Positions 17,335 through 26,979 of a stretch of DNA of 64,000 bases are shown here, in pieces. The notes under the pieces were generated by a model, which worked only from the letters and a program-made list of their open reading frames with translations, did not search any database and was not told where the DNA came from. Origin of the DNA: HGM05232 sp036661515 (GTDB taxonomy: Bacteria; Bacteroidota; Bacteroidia; Bacteroidales; Muribaculaceae); NCBI GenBank assembly GCA_036661515.1, contig JAVWYO010000001.1:17179-81178 (forward strand), written 5' to 3'. Each line of letters begins with the position of its first letter. The first letter of the stretch is position 1. A program made the position numbers and the translations under genes.

Positions 17335-18450
17335 ATGAGATTTAAAATTCCAAGTAAAATCTTACTATCACATCTTACGTCAGTAAGTAAAGTAGTAAAT
17401 TCAAAGAATGCAATTTCGATTCTTGATAATTTTCTGTTTACTCTAAGCGGAAATAAAGTAGTTATTACTGGTAGTGACCAAGAAACGACACTTACTACAA
17501 GTGTAGAGGTATTTGATGCCGAAGGTGAGGGTAAATTTGCTGTAAATGTAAAATATCTACTTGACTCATTAAAAGAATTACCTGATCAAGGATTGACATT
17601 TGAGATTAATGATGATAACTACGAAATTAATATCTATTATCTTAACGGAAAGTTCAACTTTATTGGAATAAATGGGAATGAATTCCCTGAGAAAAGGAAA
17701 TCGGAAGAGGGGGTAATAACATTGACAATTCCAGCTGAAGAAATATCAAAAGGGATTGATCAAACGATTTTTGCAGTGGGAACTGAAGACCTTCGTCCAA
17801 TTATGATGGGTATTCTTTGGGATATCAAGCCCGAAGAAATAACTTTTGTAGCATCAGATACTCATAAACTTGTGCGCTACTGCAATAACAGAATCACATC
17901 AGGTATTGATGCATCATTTATTCTTCCAACAAAGCCTGCATCAATTCTTAGAGCAATTCTCCCAAAAGTTGATGGTGACGTAAAAATCACAATTGAAGCT
18001 ACAAATGCAACTTTTGAGTTGAAAAATTACACTTTAAATTGCCGTTTTGTAAATGGTAAATATCCTAATTACAACTCAGTTATTCCACAGAATAACCCTT
18101 ATTCACTTACAGTAGATCGTGTATCATTGCTCAATGCTGTTCGTCGCGTATCTGTCTTTGCAAGTGTTGGAGGCCTTGTTAAATTTGAAGTACGAGAAAA
18201 TGAAATTCTTCTAAAAGCACAAGATGTGGATTTCTCTACTTGGGCTGAAGAAACTGTTGCTTGTGAATATAGTGGAGAAGGAATGTTGATAGGATTTAAT
18301 AATACTCGTGTTATTGAAGTCCTTAATAATCTTGATGGTGACACAATAATATTAAAGTTGTCAGATCCATCAAGAGCTGGAATATTTGTACCATTAGAAC
18401 AGGCAAAGGAGGAGGATTTATTAATCCTTTTAATGCCTATGATGCTATAA
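17335..18450 (+). CDS. dnaN: DNA polymerase III beta subunit (sliding clamp)
   Basis: Ring-shaped processivity factor that encircles DNA and tethers polymerase III. The 371 residues comprise three similar domains of about 120 residues. Recognisable segments include ILDNFLFTLSGNKVVITGSDQE (domain 1), ASDTHKLVRY (domain 2) and NCRFVNGKYPNYNSVIP, and a C-terminal LLMPMML that matches the conserved M-P-M/L ending of clamps. It is not next to dnaA, which is 18 kb away in this window. A DEDDh exonuclease gene begins 19 bases after the stop, so clamp and a proofreading-type nuclease may be co-expressed. Confidence 0.95.
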   Translation: MRFKIPSKILLSHLTSVSKVVNSKNAISILDNFLFTLSGNKVVITGSDQETTLTTSVEVFDAEGEGKFAVNVKYLLDSLKELPDQGLTFEINDDNYEINIYYLNGKFNFIGINGNEFPEKRKSEEGVITLTIPAEEISKGIDQTIFAVGTEDLRPIMMGILWDIKPEEITFVASDTHKLVRYCNNRITSGIDASFILPTKPASILRAILPKVDGDVKITIEATNATFELKNYTLNCRFVNGKYPNYNSVIPQNNPYSLTVDRVSLLNAVRRVSVFASVGGLVKFEVRENEILLKAQDVDFSTWAEETVACEYSGEGMLIGFNNTRVIEVLNNLDGDTIILKLSDPSRAGIFVPLEQAKEEDLLILLMPMML

Positions 18451-18469
18451 TAAATTATTACCAAATATA

Positions 18470-19231
18470 ATGAATTTAAATTTAAAGAACTCTATAATAT
18501 TCTTTGATCTTGAAACGACTGGTATCAATATTACAAAAGATAGAATAGTTGAAATATCATACATTAAAATATTTCAAAATGGAGATGAAGAGGAGCGCAC
18601 AATTCGTGTAAACCCTGAGATGCCCATTCCTGCTGAGTCAACTGCAATACATCATATTACAGATGATGATATTAAGGATTGTCCTACGTTTAAAAGTATC
18701 GCAAAGGAATTGAGTCGTGTGTTTGAAGGGTGTGACTTAGCTGGCTTTAATAGCAATCGTTTTGATGTGCCATTGCTCATGGAGGAATTTCTTCGTGCTG
18801 ATGTGGGTATAGATATATCAAAAAGAAAATTTATTGATGTACAAACGATTTTCCATAAAATGGAACAACGAACGCTTGTAGCTGCTTATAAGTTTTATTG
18901 TGATAAGGATTTAACCGAAGCCCATTCTGCATCAGCCGATACTCGTGCTACTTATGAAGTCCTAAAAGCACAACTTGATCGCTATAACTCGTTGCAAAAT
19001 AATGTTGAATTTCTTTCGTCATTTTCAAGTCAAAATAAAAATGTTGATTTAGCTGGTCGTATTATTTTCAATGATAAAGATGTTGAAGTCTTTAATTTTG
19101 GTAAATATAAAGGTGTGCCAGTTGATGATGTTTTTCGTAAAGATGTTGGCTATTATGGTTGGATTATGCAAGGCGATTTCGCTTTAAATACCAAGCAGGT
19201 AATAACAAATATAAAATTAAGATTAAAGTAG
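18470..19231 (+). CDS. DEDDh 3'-5' exonuclease (DnaQ/epsilon-like)
   Basis: A 253-residue exonuclease. Motif I DLETTG (Asp13, Glu15), motif II in GFNSNRFDVPLL, motif III HSASADTRAT (HxxxxD) give a complete DEDDh active site. A C-terminal module (about 200-253, NFGKYKGVPVDDVFRKDVGYYGWIM) is of the small DUF3820-like kind often found after such exonucleases. The place between dnaN and coaBC suggests a replication or repair role; whether it is the polymerase III proofreading subunit or a separate nuclease cannot be told from sequence alone. Confidence 0.88.
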   Translation: MNLNLKNSIIFFDLETTGINITKDRIVEISYIKIFQNGDEEERTIRVNPEMPIPAESTAIHHITDDDIKDCPTFKSIAKELSRVFEGCDLAGFNSNRFDVPLLMEEFLRADVGIDISKRKFIDVQTIFHKMEQRTLVAAYKFYCDKDLTEAHSASADTRATYEVLKAQLDRYNSLQNNVEFLSSFSSQNKNVDLAGRIIFNDKDVEVFNFGKYKGVPVDDVFRKDVGYYGWIMQGDFALNTKQVITNIKLRLK

Positions 19232-19244
19232 AAAATATTAGCGT

Positions 19245-20456
19245 ATGTTGAAAGGTAAGCATATTATATTAGGAATTTCAGGTGGAATAGCAGCCTATAA
19301 GTCGGCTACGCTTTTGCGCCTTTTCATAAAGGCTGGAGCAGAGGTACAAGTAATAATAACACCTTCGGGAAAGGAATTTATTACACCTGTTACACTTTCT
19401 GCTCTTAGTGGTAAGCCTGTAATATGCGATTTTTTCACAGCAAATACTGGAACGTGGAATAGCCACGTCGATTTAGGATTGTGGGCTGATGCCATGGTCA
19501 TAGCTCCCGCTACGGCATCTACTATTGGTAAAATGGCTAATGGAATAGCCGATAATATGTTGGTAACAACATATCTATCGGCAAAAGCACCCATATTTAT
19601 TGCTCCAGCTATGGATTTAGATATGTTTGCGCATCAATCAACAACCCATAATATAGCGTTGCTTCGTAGCTACGGGAATCATATTATTGAGCCTGCTGAG
19701 GGAGAACTTGCAAGTCATCTTGTAGGGAAAGGTCGAATGGAGGAGCCTGAAGCAATTTTTGAATATATAAATTCTTTTTTTTGTAAAAAGGAAGATCTTG
19801 CTGGTAAGAAAATAATGATAACAGCAGGGCCTACATATGAAAAAATAGATCCCGTTAGATTCATTGGTAATTATTCTACTGGTAAAATGGGCTATTCATT
19901 GGCCGAAGAATGCGCTAATAGAGGAGCACAAGTAACACTCATTAGTGGCCCTGTGAATATAGAATGCAAGCATTGTGGTATTAAACGGATAGATGTAGAA
20001 AGTGCTCAACAGATGTATGATGTAGCAAATACTGAATTTGTGACAAGTGATATTGCAATTATGTGTGCTGCGGTAGCTGATTATTGTGTAGAAAACATAG
20101 CTACAACAAAGATTAAAAGAGATGATAATGAGCCACCTATATTAAAATTAAAGAAAAATAAAGATATTGCGGCATCACTTGGATTAAAGAAAAAGCCATC
20201 TCAAATACTCATAGGTTTTGCTCTTGAAACAAATGATGAATTGGAGAATGCAAAAAATAAATTAGATAGGAAAAATCTTGATTTTATTGTTTTAAATTCA
20301 TTACAAGATGCTAATGCTGGATTTGGAACTGATACTAATAAAATAACTATTATAAATAGAAAAGGTGAGATAACACCCTTTGAAACAAAAAATAAGAATT
20401 TGGTAGCAACCGATATTGTAGATGTTTTAGTAAATAATTATTTACATGAAGAATAG
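19245..20456 (+). CDS. coaBC: Bifunctional phosphopantothenoylcysteine decarboxylase / phosphopantothenate-cysteine ligase
   Basis: Catalyses two successive steps of coenzyme A synthesis. The 403 residues have the N-terminal flavoprotein CoaC half (about 1-180: ISGGIAAYKS flavin-binding start, active-site His in NSHVDLG, substrate clamp in GKGRMEEPE) and the C-terminal CoaB half (about 190-403: MITAGPTYEKIDPVRFI, NYSTGKMG nucleotide site, and KIKRDDNEPPILKL with the conserved Lys). It overlaps the next gene by 11 bases, so coaBC, DUF4835 and recN form one operon. CoaE, the last enzyme of the pathway, is also in this window (26307). Confidence 0.95.
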   Translation: MLKGKHIILGISGGIAAYKSATLLRLFIKAGAEVQVIITPSGKEFITPVTLSALSGKPVICDFFTANTGTWNSHVDLGLWADAMVIAPATASTIGKMANGIADNMLVTTYLSAKAPIFIAPAMDLDMFAHQSTTHNIALLRSYGNHIIEPAEGELASHLVGKGRMEEPEAIFEYINSFFCKKEDLAGKKIMITAGPTYEKIDPVRFIGNYSTGKMGYSLAEECANRGAQVTLISGPVNIECKHCGIKRIDVESAQQMYDVANTEFVTSDIAIMCAAVADYCVENIATTKIKRDDNEPPILKLKKNKDIAASLGLKKKPSQILIGFALETNDELENAKNKLDRKNLDFIVLNSLQDANAGFGTDTNKITIINRKGEITPFETKNKNLVATDIVDVLVNNYLHEE

Positions 20457-21369
20457 TAGACGTTTAATATACGCTATTGCTTTATTGCTAATTACATTGC
20501 TATTACCTATATCGGGCATAGCACAGGAACTTAATTGTAAAGTTGAAATCAACAGCGACAAAGTGTCTAATGTCAGTAAAGAGGTTTTTAAGACGCTTGA
20601 AAATGCAATGTCGGAATATATGAATACTAATCGGTGGTCTAATGCTCAATTTTTAGGAAATGAGAAGATTGGTTGCACTCTATTTTTTACTATAAAAAGC
20701 TATGCTGATAATATAATGAGTGGAGATTTACAAATACAATCGACACGTCCAGTTTATAATAGTTCTTATACAACCACTCTTATTAATTTTAAAGACAATA
20801 AAATTGAATTTAGCTATCAAGAGAATGAACCTCTAATTTTCTCAGAAACTGCAATGGAAAGTAATCTTACCGCGATACTTAACTTCTATGCTTATCTAAT
20901 TCTTGCAGTAGATTTTGATAGTTTTTCTCCAAATGGTGGTGAACCATATTTTGAGAAAGCTACCGAAGTTGTGAGGTTGGCACAAAGTTCGGGTGAAAGT
21001 GGTTGGAAAGCATTTGAAGATACAAAGAATAGGAGTGCTGTGCTTAGTGCATTTACTGATAAGAACACTGGTATTTTTAGAGAAATGTGGTATATGTATC
21101 ACCGCAAAGGACTTGATGATATGGCTCTAAGTATTGATAAAGGTAGAGCAGCAGTTAGTGAATCGTTAAATACATTAACAAAGATACATAACCTTTCGCC
21201 AATGACAGTAGTGCTTTCGATGTTCAAAGATGCAAAACTTGATGAACTTGTGAATATATATTCAAAAGCTAATATGGGTGAAAAGGAGAAAATATATGAA
21301 TTGCTATATCCTTTATATCCAACAGAAGGTGAACGACTTCAAAAGATTAAGGAAGTAAGTAAAAACTAA
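20446..21369 (+). CDS. DUF4835 family exported protein
   Basis: A 307-residue protein with an N-terminal signal sequence (RRLIYAIALLLITLLLPISGIAQ), so periplasmic or outer-membrane-associated. The remainder matches what I remember of DUF4835: ELNCKVEIN after the signal, TRPVYNSSYTTTLIN, FYAYLILAVDFDSFSP, and YPTEGERLQKIKEV near the end. In gliding or type IX secretion lineages this family is sometimes annotated PorD; that name is from memory and the role is unproven here. It starts inside the coaBC 3' end (11-base overlap) and recN follows 9 bases later, a gene order conserved in Bacteroidetes. Confidence 0.85.
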   Translation: MKNSRRLIYAIALLLITLLLPISGIAQELNCKVEINSDKVSNVSKEVFKTLENAMSEYMNTNRWSNAQFLGNEKIGCTLFFTIKSYADNIMSGDLQIQSTRPVYNSSYTTTLINFKDNKIEFSYQENEPLIFSETAMESNLTAILNFYAYLILAVDFDSFSPNGGEPYFEKATEVVRLAQSSGESGWKAFEDTKNRSAVLSAFTDKNTGIFREMWYMYHRKGLDDMALSIDKGRAAVSESLNTLTKIHNLSPMTVVLSMFKDAKLDELVNIYSKANMGEKEKIYELLYPLYPTEGERLQKIKEVSKN

Positions 21370-21378
21370 CAACAGCAG

Positions 21379-23046
21379 ATGCTTACAAATCTCATTATAT
21401 CAAATTATGCGTTAATTGAATCTATTGAAATAAATTTCAATAAAGGATTCTCGATTATAACAGGTGAAACTGGTGCAGGAAAGTCTATAATGCTTGGTGC
21501 ATTGTCACTAATATTAGGAGAACGTGTAGAACCTAAAGCAATTAGAGATAAAGATAAAAAATCAGTTATAGAAGCAGTTTTCGACCTTAGTGGCTATGAA
21601 TTAAAAGAATATTTTAATGACAATGATTTAGAATATGATGCGAGTGAGTGTATTTTACGTCGCGAAATTCTTTCCAATGGTAGATCAAGAGCTTTTATAA
21701 ACGATACTCCTGTTACTATTAATCAATTGCGTGACTTGTCACTGCGACTTATTGATATTCATTCTCAGCATAATAATTTACTTCTCGCGGATTCCCATTA
21801 TCAACTTACAATAATTGATAGTATTGCTGGGAATAATGCGCTATTATCGTCTTATACTAAGGCTTTTAGTGAGTATAATTCTGTAAAAAATAGATTGTTT
21901 GAATTAACAGAACGTATTGCACATAATAAGACTGACGAAGAATATACGAGATTCTTATTATCTCAATTATCAGACTTAAATTTAAAGGCTGATGAAGAAG
22001 CTGCGCTTGAAGAAGAACAAAATACACTCAGTAATATTACAGAAATAAAATCATCACTTTGGGAAATTTCTAATATATTAAATAATGATGATGATTCTGT
22101 AATATCTCGACTCATTTCTGCTACTTCAAAATTATCATTTTTGGCACGTATATATAGTCCATCGGTTGAAATTAAAGATCGAATTGATAGCACTATTATT
22201 GAATTAAAGGATATATCAGCTACCATAAATAGTTGGCAAGATAATATGGTTGATGATCCTGCTAAACTTAGCATGATTAACGATCGTCTTAGCTCTATAT
22301 TTACATTAAAGAAAAAACATAATGTATCAACAGTTAACGATCTTATTGACATTGAACGAAAGCTAAATAAAACTTTAAGTGAAATAGATAATTCTGAAAA
22401 TGATATTTTAGAATTAGAAAAAGAATTAAAGGAAAAGAATAAAAAAGTTATAGAAATAGCAAATCAGTTGTCGGCTAATCGTAAGAAAGCAGCCAAACTT
22501 TTCAGTGAACAATTAAGTTCTATTGCCACACCTCTTGGCATGAAAAATTTGCAATGTAATATTTCTTGTGAACCGATTGATATTGATAAATATGGAATAG
22601 ATAAGATACAATTTCTATTTGCATTTAATAAGAATCAAGAACTATTACCAGTAAGCATGACAGCATCGGGGGGTGAAATCTCACGGCTTATGCTTTGTGT
22701 AAAGACAATAATAGCGAAAACAATGCAACTGCCCACTATTATATTTGATGAAATAGATACAGGCGTTTCTGGTGATATTGCGACAAGAATGGGAGAAATG
22801 ATGAGTGATATTGGTTCAAAATTGCAAGTTATCGCTATAACGCATCTTCCACAAGTAGCGTCAATGGGTGATTTCCATTATAAGGTCTTTAAAAAGGATA
22901 CTTCGGACTCAACATTTTCTGATATAAAAGAGTTATCTTATGATGATAGGGTAATAGAAATTGCAGGAATGCTTAGTGGTCGCTTGATAGATGATGCTGC
23001 AATTAATAATGCAAAATCACTTTTAAATATTAAACAAAAAAAATAA
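21379..23046 (+). CDS. recN: DNA repair protein RecN
   Basis: SMC-like ATPase for double-strand break repair, 555 residues. The N-terminal ATP-binding half has TGETGAGKSIM (Walker A) and the conserved EAVFDLS strand; the middle (about 150-360) is coiled coil, and the C-terminal half has the signature SASGGEISRLMLC, Walker B TIIFDEIDTGVSGDIA and the ITHLPQVAS H-loop. Length is normal. It is the third gene of the coaBC operon, and rlmB follows after 12 bases. Confidence 0.96.
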   Translation: MLTNLIISNYALIESIEINFNKGFSIITGETGAGKSIMLGALSLILGERVEPKAIRDKDKKSVIEAVFDLSGYELKEYFNDNDLEYDASECILRREILSNGRSRAFINDTPVTINQLRDLSLRLIDIHSQHNNLLLADSHYQLTIIDSIAGNNALLSSYTKAFSEYNSVKNRLFELTERIAHNKTDEEYTRFLLSQLSDLNLKADEEAALEEEQNTLSNITEIKSSLWEISNILNNDDDSVISRLISATSKLSFLARIYSPSVEIKDRIDSTIIELKDISATINSWQDNMVDDPAKLSMINDRLSSIFTLKKKHNVSTVNDLIDIERKLNKTLSEIDNSENDILELEKELKEKNKKVIEIANQLSANRKKAAKLFSEQLSSIATPLGMKNLQCNISCEPIDIDKYGIDKIQFLFAFNKNQELLPVSMTASGGEISRLMLCVKTIIAKTMQLPTIIFDEIDTGVSGDIATRMGEMMSDIGSKLQVIAITHLPQVASMGDFHYKVFKKDTSDSTFSDIKELSYDDRVIEIAGMLSGRLIDDAAINNAKSLLNIKQKK

Positions 23047-23058
23047 AAAAATACAAGA

Positions 23059-23814
23059 ATGGAAAAAAGCGATTATATATTTGGCATACGTGCTGTTATT
23101 GAAGCTATAGAAGCTGGCAAAGAAATAGATAAAATTCTTATAAAGAAAGATATATCTGGTGACTTAGTTGGAGAATTGCTTAATCTTATAAAAGAGCACC
23201 AAATATTTGCACAGCGAGTACCTATTGAGAAAATCAATAGGATAACGATGAAAAATCATCAAGGAGTTGTTGCTCAACTTTCGGCAGTAACATATTATTC
23301 ATTAGAAAATATTGTCCCACAACTTTATGAAGAAGGTGTACTTCCTTTTATAGTAATTCTTGATGGTATTACCGATGTGCGTAACTTTGGTGCAATAGCA
23401 AGAACTTGTGAATGTGCAGGGGTTGATGCCATTGTTATTCCAGAGCGCAATAGTGCATCTGTAACAGCTGATGCAATAAAGACATCGGCTGGAGCACTTC
23501 ATCACATACCAGTGTGTAGAGAAAAAGATTTGTTTTCAGCAATTAGAATGCTAAAAGATAATGGTTTTCATATTGTTGGAGCATCAGAAAAGGGTAATGT
23601 AAATTATACTAAAATCGATTATACAGTACCTGTCGGAATAGTAATGGGTGCGGAAGATGTTGGCATATCTCCAGAGGTATTGCGTCAATGCAATTCGTTA
23701 GTATCTATTCCTGAATTTGGTAAAATTAATTCTCTTAATGTATCAGTTGCCGCAGGGATTATGACTTATGAGGTTGTAAGACAACGCCTTAATGCTAATA
23801 TGGAAGTAATATAA
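23059..23814 (+). CDS. rlmB: 23S rRNA (guanosine-2'-O-)-methyltransferase, TrmH/SpoU family
   Basis: Methylates the 2'-O of a guanosine in 23S rRNA, using SAM. The 251 residues contain an N-terminal substrate-binding domain (FGIRAVIEAIEAGKEIDKI) and a SPOUT domain with motif 1 DVRNFGAIARTCEC, motif 2 VMGAEDVGIS and motif 3 IPEFGKINSLNVSVAAGI, which form the knotted SAM site. The size and N-terminal domain favour RlmB over tRNA-specific TrmH, but the target base is inferred. Directly downstream of recN; nusB has its own promoter 40 bases later. Confidence 0.88.
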   Translation: MEKSDYIFGIRAVIEAIEAGKEIDKILIKKDISGDLVGELLNLIKEHQIFAQRVPIEKINRITMKNHQGVVAQLSAVTYYSLENIVPQLYEEGVLPFIVILDGITDVRNFGAIARTCECAGVDAIVIPERNSASVTADAIKTSAGALHHIPVCREKDLFSAIRMLKDNGFHIVGASEKGNVNYTKIDYTVPVGIVMGAEDVGISPEVLRQCNSLVSIPEFGKINSLNVSVAAGIMTYEVVRQRLNANMEVI

Positions 23815-23834
23815 TAGAATAAAAGGCAAAATAC

Positions 23835-23865
23835 TTGAAATGATGAGCAAATTGAGGTAAATTTG
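23835..23865 (+). promoter_or_regulatory. Promoter of nusB
   Basis: TTG at 23835-23837, 20 bases, TAAATTTG at 23858-23865. A TTG codon that could extend the nusB frame lies inside this -7 element, which supports the ATG at 23890 as the start. Confidence 0.55.
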
Positions 23866-23889
23866 CAAAATAATAAGACTTATAATAAA

Positions 23890-24819
23890 ATGATAAATAG
23901 AATTTTAATTAGAATAAAGGTTGTACAGATGGTGTACTCTTATCTATTAACAGAAAAAGAGCGTACTATTGAAGATGCCAAGAATGAATTAAATAAGAGC
24001 CTTGATAAAGCCTATGAATTGTATAATGGCATATTCGTTTTGCTCTGTGACTTGACAAGACTTCAAGATTTACGAATTGATGCAGCAAGAAATAAATATC
24101 TTCCAACGGAGGCTGATTTAAATCCAAGCACTCGATTTATAGATAATGAATTGATAAAAACATTACATAAAAATGAAGATTTACAGGAATATCTAAAGGA
24201 GAATCCTATAACTTGGCAAGATGATGATATTTTCCTAAGATTGATGCTTGATAAAATTCTAAATTCTGACATATACAAGCAATATATAGATGCCGAAACG
24301 ACTGATTTTAAAACAGATTGTGAATTTTGGCGCAATATATTGAAGAAGATAATTCTTGTAGATGAAGATTTTGCCGAATTATTAGAGTCTAAGTCAGTGT
24401 ATTGGAATGATGACCTATGTTCTACGAGTACATTTGTGTTGAAGACGCTAAAACGTATTGAAGATGGTGCAGCAAATCAATTGTTGCCAATGTATAAGAA
24501 CGATGAAGATAAGATGTTTGGCGAAAATCTATTTTTGCTTACTCTAAGGAATAAAAAATATTATAATGAACTTATTGATAAATTTGTACAGACAGAGTCA
24601 TGGGATTCTGAACGTATTGCATTTATGGATAGAGTTATTATGATTGTTGGCATTGCTGAAATAATAAATTTTGAATCAATACCAACGACCGTTACTTTAA
24701 ATGAGTACATAGAAATTACAAAGTATTATAGTACAATGAAAAGTAGCCAATTTGTGAATGGAATTCTTAATTCTATCATAAATTATTTAAAAGATGAAGG
24801 TAAATTATTGAAAAACTAA
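23890..24819 (+). CDS. nusB: Transcription antitermination factor NusB, long Bacteroidetes form
   Basis: Binds boxA RNA with NusE/S10 to prevent early termination of rRNA transcripts. From ATG 23890 the protein has 309 residues, about twice the E. coli NusB; the extra N-terminal half is usual in Bacteroidetes. It opens with MINRILIRIKVVQMVYSYL, the phylum-typical start. The canonical NusB helical domain is in the last 130 residues, with WDSERIAFMDRVIMIVGIAEI and TVTLNEYIEITKYYST matching the RxxL...A..E...P..v.inEyvelak core. The upstream in-frame TTG at 23863 is rejected because it overlaps the promoter. yajC follows after 55 bases. Confidence 0.92.
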   Translation: MINRILIRIKVVQMVYSYLLTEKERTIEDAKNELNKSLDKAYELYNGIFVLLCDLTRLQDLRIDAARNKYLPTEADLNPSTRFIDNELIKTLHKNEDLQEYLKENPITWQDDDIFLRLMLDKILNSDIYKQYIDAETTDFKTDCEFWRNILKKIILVDEDFAELLESKSVYWNDDLCSTSTFVLKTLKRIEDGAANQLLPMYKNDEDKMFGENLFLLTLRNKKYYNELIDKFVQTESWDSERIAFMDRVIMIVGIAEIINFESIPTTVTLNEYIEITKYYSTMKSSQFVNGILNSIINYLKDEGKLLKN

Positions 24820-24837
24820 AAACCTGTATTATCTTTA
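24808..24837 (+). promoter_or_regulatory. Promoter of yajC
   Basis: TTG at 24808-24810 (inside the end of nusB), 19 bases, TATCTTTA at 24830-24837; one mismatch to the -7 consensus. Confidence 0.45.
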
Positions 24838-24874
24838 CAAAAGAGAAATTTAAACCAATTAAAAAATAGATATT

Positions 24875-25222
24875 ATGTTTTTAAACTTTATTATGCTCGA
24901 CGCACCAGCCTCTGGAGGTTTTATGGGAGATGGTGGAATGACAAATCTTCTAATGATTGTAGCACTTATTGCTATTTTCTACTTCTTTATGATACGTCCT
25001 CAATCAAAGAAACAAAAAGAGATACGTAAATTTCGTGAATCATTAGCTGTTGGAAGCAAAGTAATCACAGCTGGTGGAATTCATGGTAAGATTAAAGATA
25101 TCAAGGAAAGTGTTATCATTCTTGAAATTGCAGAAAATGTAAGAATTAAGATTGATAAAGGTTCTGTTTACCCATCGGCTGCTGATGCTGCTGACGCAGT
25201 GAAAGATGATCCAAAGGCTTAA
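24875..25222 (+). CDS. yajC: Preprotein translocase accessory subunit YajC
   Basis: Inner-membrane partner of SecDF in protein export. The 115 residues have one transmembrane helix (about 24-42, LLMIVALIAIFYFFMI) followed by RPQSKKQKEIRKFRESLAVGSKVITAGGIHGKI, the diagnostic YajC signature. It lies between nusB and a YbbR-like gene, the usual order in Bacteroidales. The start is at 24875; ATG at 24893 (MLDAPASGG) is also possible. Confidence 0.95.
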   Translation: MFLNFIMLDAPASGGFMGDGGMTNLLMIVALIAIFYFFMIRPQSKKQKEIRKFRESLAVGSKVITAGGIHGKIKDIKESVIILEIAENVRIKIDKGSVYPSAADAADAVKDDPKA

Positions 25223-25278
25223 TAGCTATGTACATTCTATTGTGATATAATCATATATCCGCCAATAAAATATAATTT

Positions 25279-25312
25279 AAGCCATTCATTTTTTGCTATG
25301 AATGGCTTTTTA
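25279..25312 (+). terminator. Terminator after yajC
   Basis: 11-bp arms AAGCCATTCAT / ATGAATGGCTT (25279-25289, 25298-25308), followed by TTTTTAT. An ATG inside the right arm opens a longer YbbR frame, which is therefore unlikely to be the true start. Confidence 0.75.
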
Positions 25313-25334
25313 TCTTCAAAAAAATAGTAAGGTT

Positions 25335-26303
25335 ATGGGCACAATAATCAGAATACTCAGAAAATATCACATTAATATTACACCACAAAAGGGTCGTAAT
25401 ATATTCCTATTTACAATCTTTACACTTGTTTCTTTTTTATTCTGGCTATTGCTGACACTAAACATAGAGGTCCAAAAAGATTTTGCCGTTAAAATAAATT
25501 TAAATTCGATACCCGATTCTACGACAATCATAAGTAATATTCCTAACACAATACGAGTGAGTGTAAGAGATAAAGGCTCGGCATTATTGCGCTATTCATT
25601 GGGACAAGAGCCATCAATAGATATTAAATTTAAAGATTATATTGTTAGGTCAGGACGTTTTAAAATATCTTCAATAGAGCTACGTAGCCTTATTAGAGAT
25701 GCCTTTGGTGCTGGAGCTAATATTATAAGTATAACACCTGATTCTATTATTGCAAATTATACTAATTTGCCAGGTAAAAAGGTCCCAGTAACAATTGATG
25801 CCGTTGTTCAAGCAAATTTCCAGTATGTTATAAGTGGAGATGTTATTGCAAAAACTGATTCCGTCACAATATTTTCTGATAAAGCAACGCTATCAAATAT
25901 AAATAATGTGTATACTTATAGAATTGAAGAACATGAATTGAAAGATACACTTTATCGTAAAGTAAAGATAGCGCCACTTAAAGGTGCTAAAATTATTCCC
26001 GAAAGCATAGAAGTAATTATCCCTGTTGAACCATTAATAACAAAACATCTTTTAATTCCAATTGTATCAAGAAATGTACCCGCTAATCTTAACCTCGTTA
26101 CATTTCCTTCTAAAGTTGATGCTTCTTTTCTTGTTCCATTAAGTAAATATCATAAGAATGTGTATTTTAGTGCAAATGTTTTCTATGATGATGTTGTAAA
26201 AAAGGACAAAAAATTAAAACTAAATATCATACATGTGCCTAACATATACAAGAATGTGTCGCTCGCATTTGATAGTGTAGAATACATAATTGAGACAAAA
26301 TAG
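25335..26303 (+). CDS. YbbR-like domain membrane protein
   Basis: A 322-residue protein with one N-terminal transmembrane helix (IFLFTIFTLVSFLFWLLLTL) and an extracytoplasmic part made of YbbR-like repeats: the units begin near FAVKINLNSIPDSTTI, VPVTIDAVVQANFQYVISGD and VSIVSRN-like strands near LIPIVSRNVPANL. YbbR (CdaR) domains regulate diadenylate cyclase CdaA in Firmicutes; a CdaA partner is not adjacent here, so that role is not assumed. I prefer the ATG at 25335 to one at 25302 because the latter lies inside the yajC terminator stem. coaE starts 3 bases after the stop. Confidence 0.82.
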   Translation: MGTIIRILRKYHINITPQKGRNIFLFTIFTLVSFLFWLLLTLNIEVQKDFAVKINLNSIPDSTTIISNIPNTIRVSVRDKGSALLRYSLGQEPSIDIKFKDYIVRSGRFKISSIELRSLIRDAFGAGANIISITPDSIIANYTNLPGKKVPVTIDAVVQANFQYVISGDVIAKTDSVTIFSDKATLSNINNVYTYRIEEHELKDTLYRKVKIAPLKGAKIIPESIEVIIPVEPLITKHLLIPIVSRNVPANLNLVTFPSKVDASFLVPLSKYHKNVYFSANVFYDDVVKKDKKLKLNIIHVPNIYKNVSLAFDSVEYIIETK

Positions 26304-26306
26304 CTA

Positions 26307-26879
26307 ATGAAAAATCAAATCATAGCAATAACGGGAGGTATAGGCAGTGGAAAGAGTGTGGTGTCACAAGTGCTGCGTAGCATGGGCTATGCAGTATATG
26401 ATACAGATACTGTTGCAAAGCGTTTAATGAATCATTCGACTGAATTAAAGCAATTGATTTCTAAAACGTTCGGCGCTGATGTAATAGGTGTTGATGGATA
26501 TGTAAATAAGCCCATGCTTGCATCTATTGTATTTAACGATAAAACGAAGCTAAAACAACTTAATGATATTGTTCACCCCGTAGTTAAGACTGATTTTATT
26601 GCGTGGACAAAATCTCATATATGCTATAAAAAAGTGTTTATTGAAACCGCGCTTCTTTATGAAAGTGGATTAGACTCTGTCGTAGATGAAATTTGGAACG
26701 TTGTTGCACCCGAAGAAATAAGAATAGAGCGCGTGATGAAACGAAATGCTGTGACGGCTAAAGATGTAAAAGAACGAATACATTCTCAATGTAAAGATGT
26801 AGAGATTATCACGCCTAATATTATAAATAACGATGGAAGGCATGCGGTACTTCCTCAATTAAATAAACTCCTTTTATAA
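26307..26879 (+). CDS. coaE: Dephospho-CoA kinase
   Basis: Phosphorylates dephospho-CoA at the 3'-OH of ribose, the last step of CoA synthesis. The 190 residues carry the P-loop GGIGSGKS (10-17), the DTDTVAKRLM segment that binds the substrate, the HPVV motif near residue 91, and ETALLYESGLD. Length is typical. It begins 3 bases after the YbbR-like gene and is probably translated with it. Confidence 0.95.
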   Translation: MKNQIIAITGGIGSGKSVVSQVLRSMGYAVYDTDTVAKRLMNHSTELKQLISKTFGADVIGVDGYVNKPMLASIVFNDKTKLKQLNDIVHPVVKTDFIAWTKSHICYKKVFIETALLYESGLDSVVDEIWNVVAPEEIRIERVMKRNAVTAKDVKERIHSQCKDVEIITPNIINNDGRHAVLPQLNKLLL

Positions 26880-26899
26880 TGTCAAAGAGTGTAAACTAC

Positions 26900-26930
26900 T
26901 TGATGGAAACCAAAATGAGTGTTACATTTG
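26900..26930 (+). promoter_or_regulatory. Promoter of the DUF5606 gene
   Basis: TTG at 26900-26902, 20 bases, TACATTTG at 26923-26930, about 50 bases before the start codon. Confidence 0.55.
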
Positions 26931-26979
26931 CATATAAAATTAATAATTAAGAAAATCATCGAATAAATTTAAAAGAATC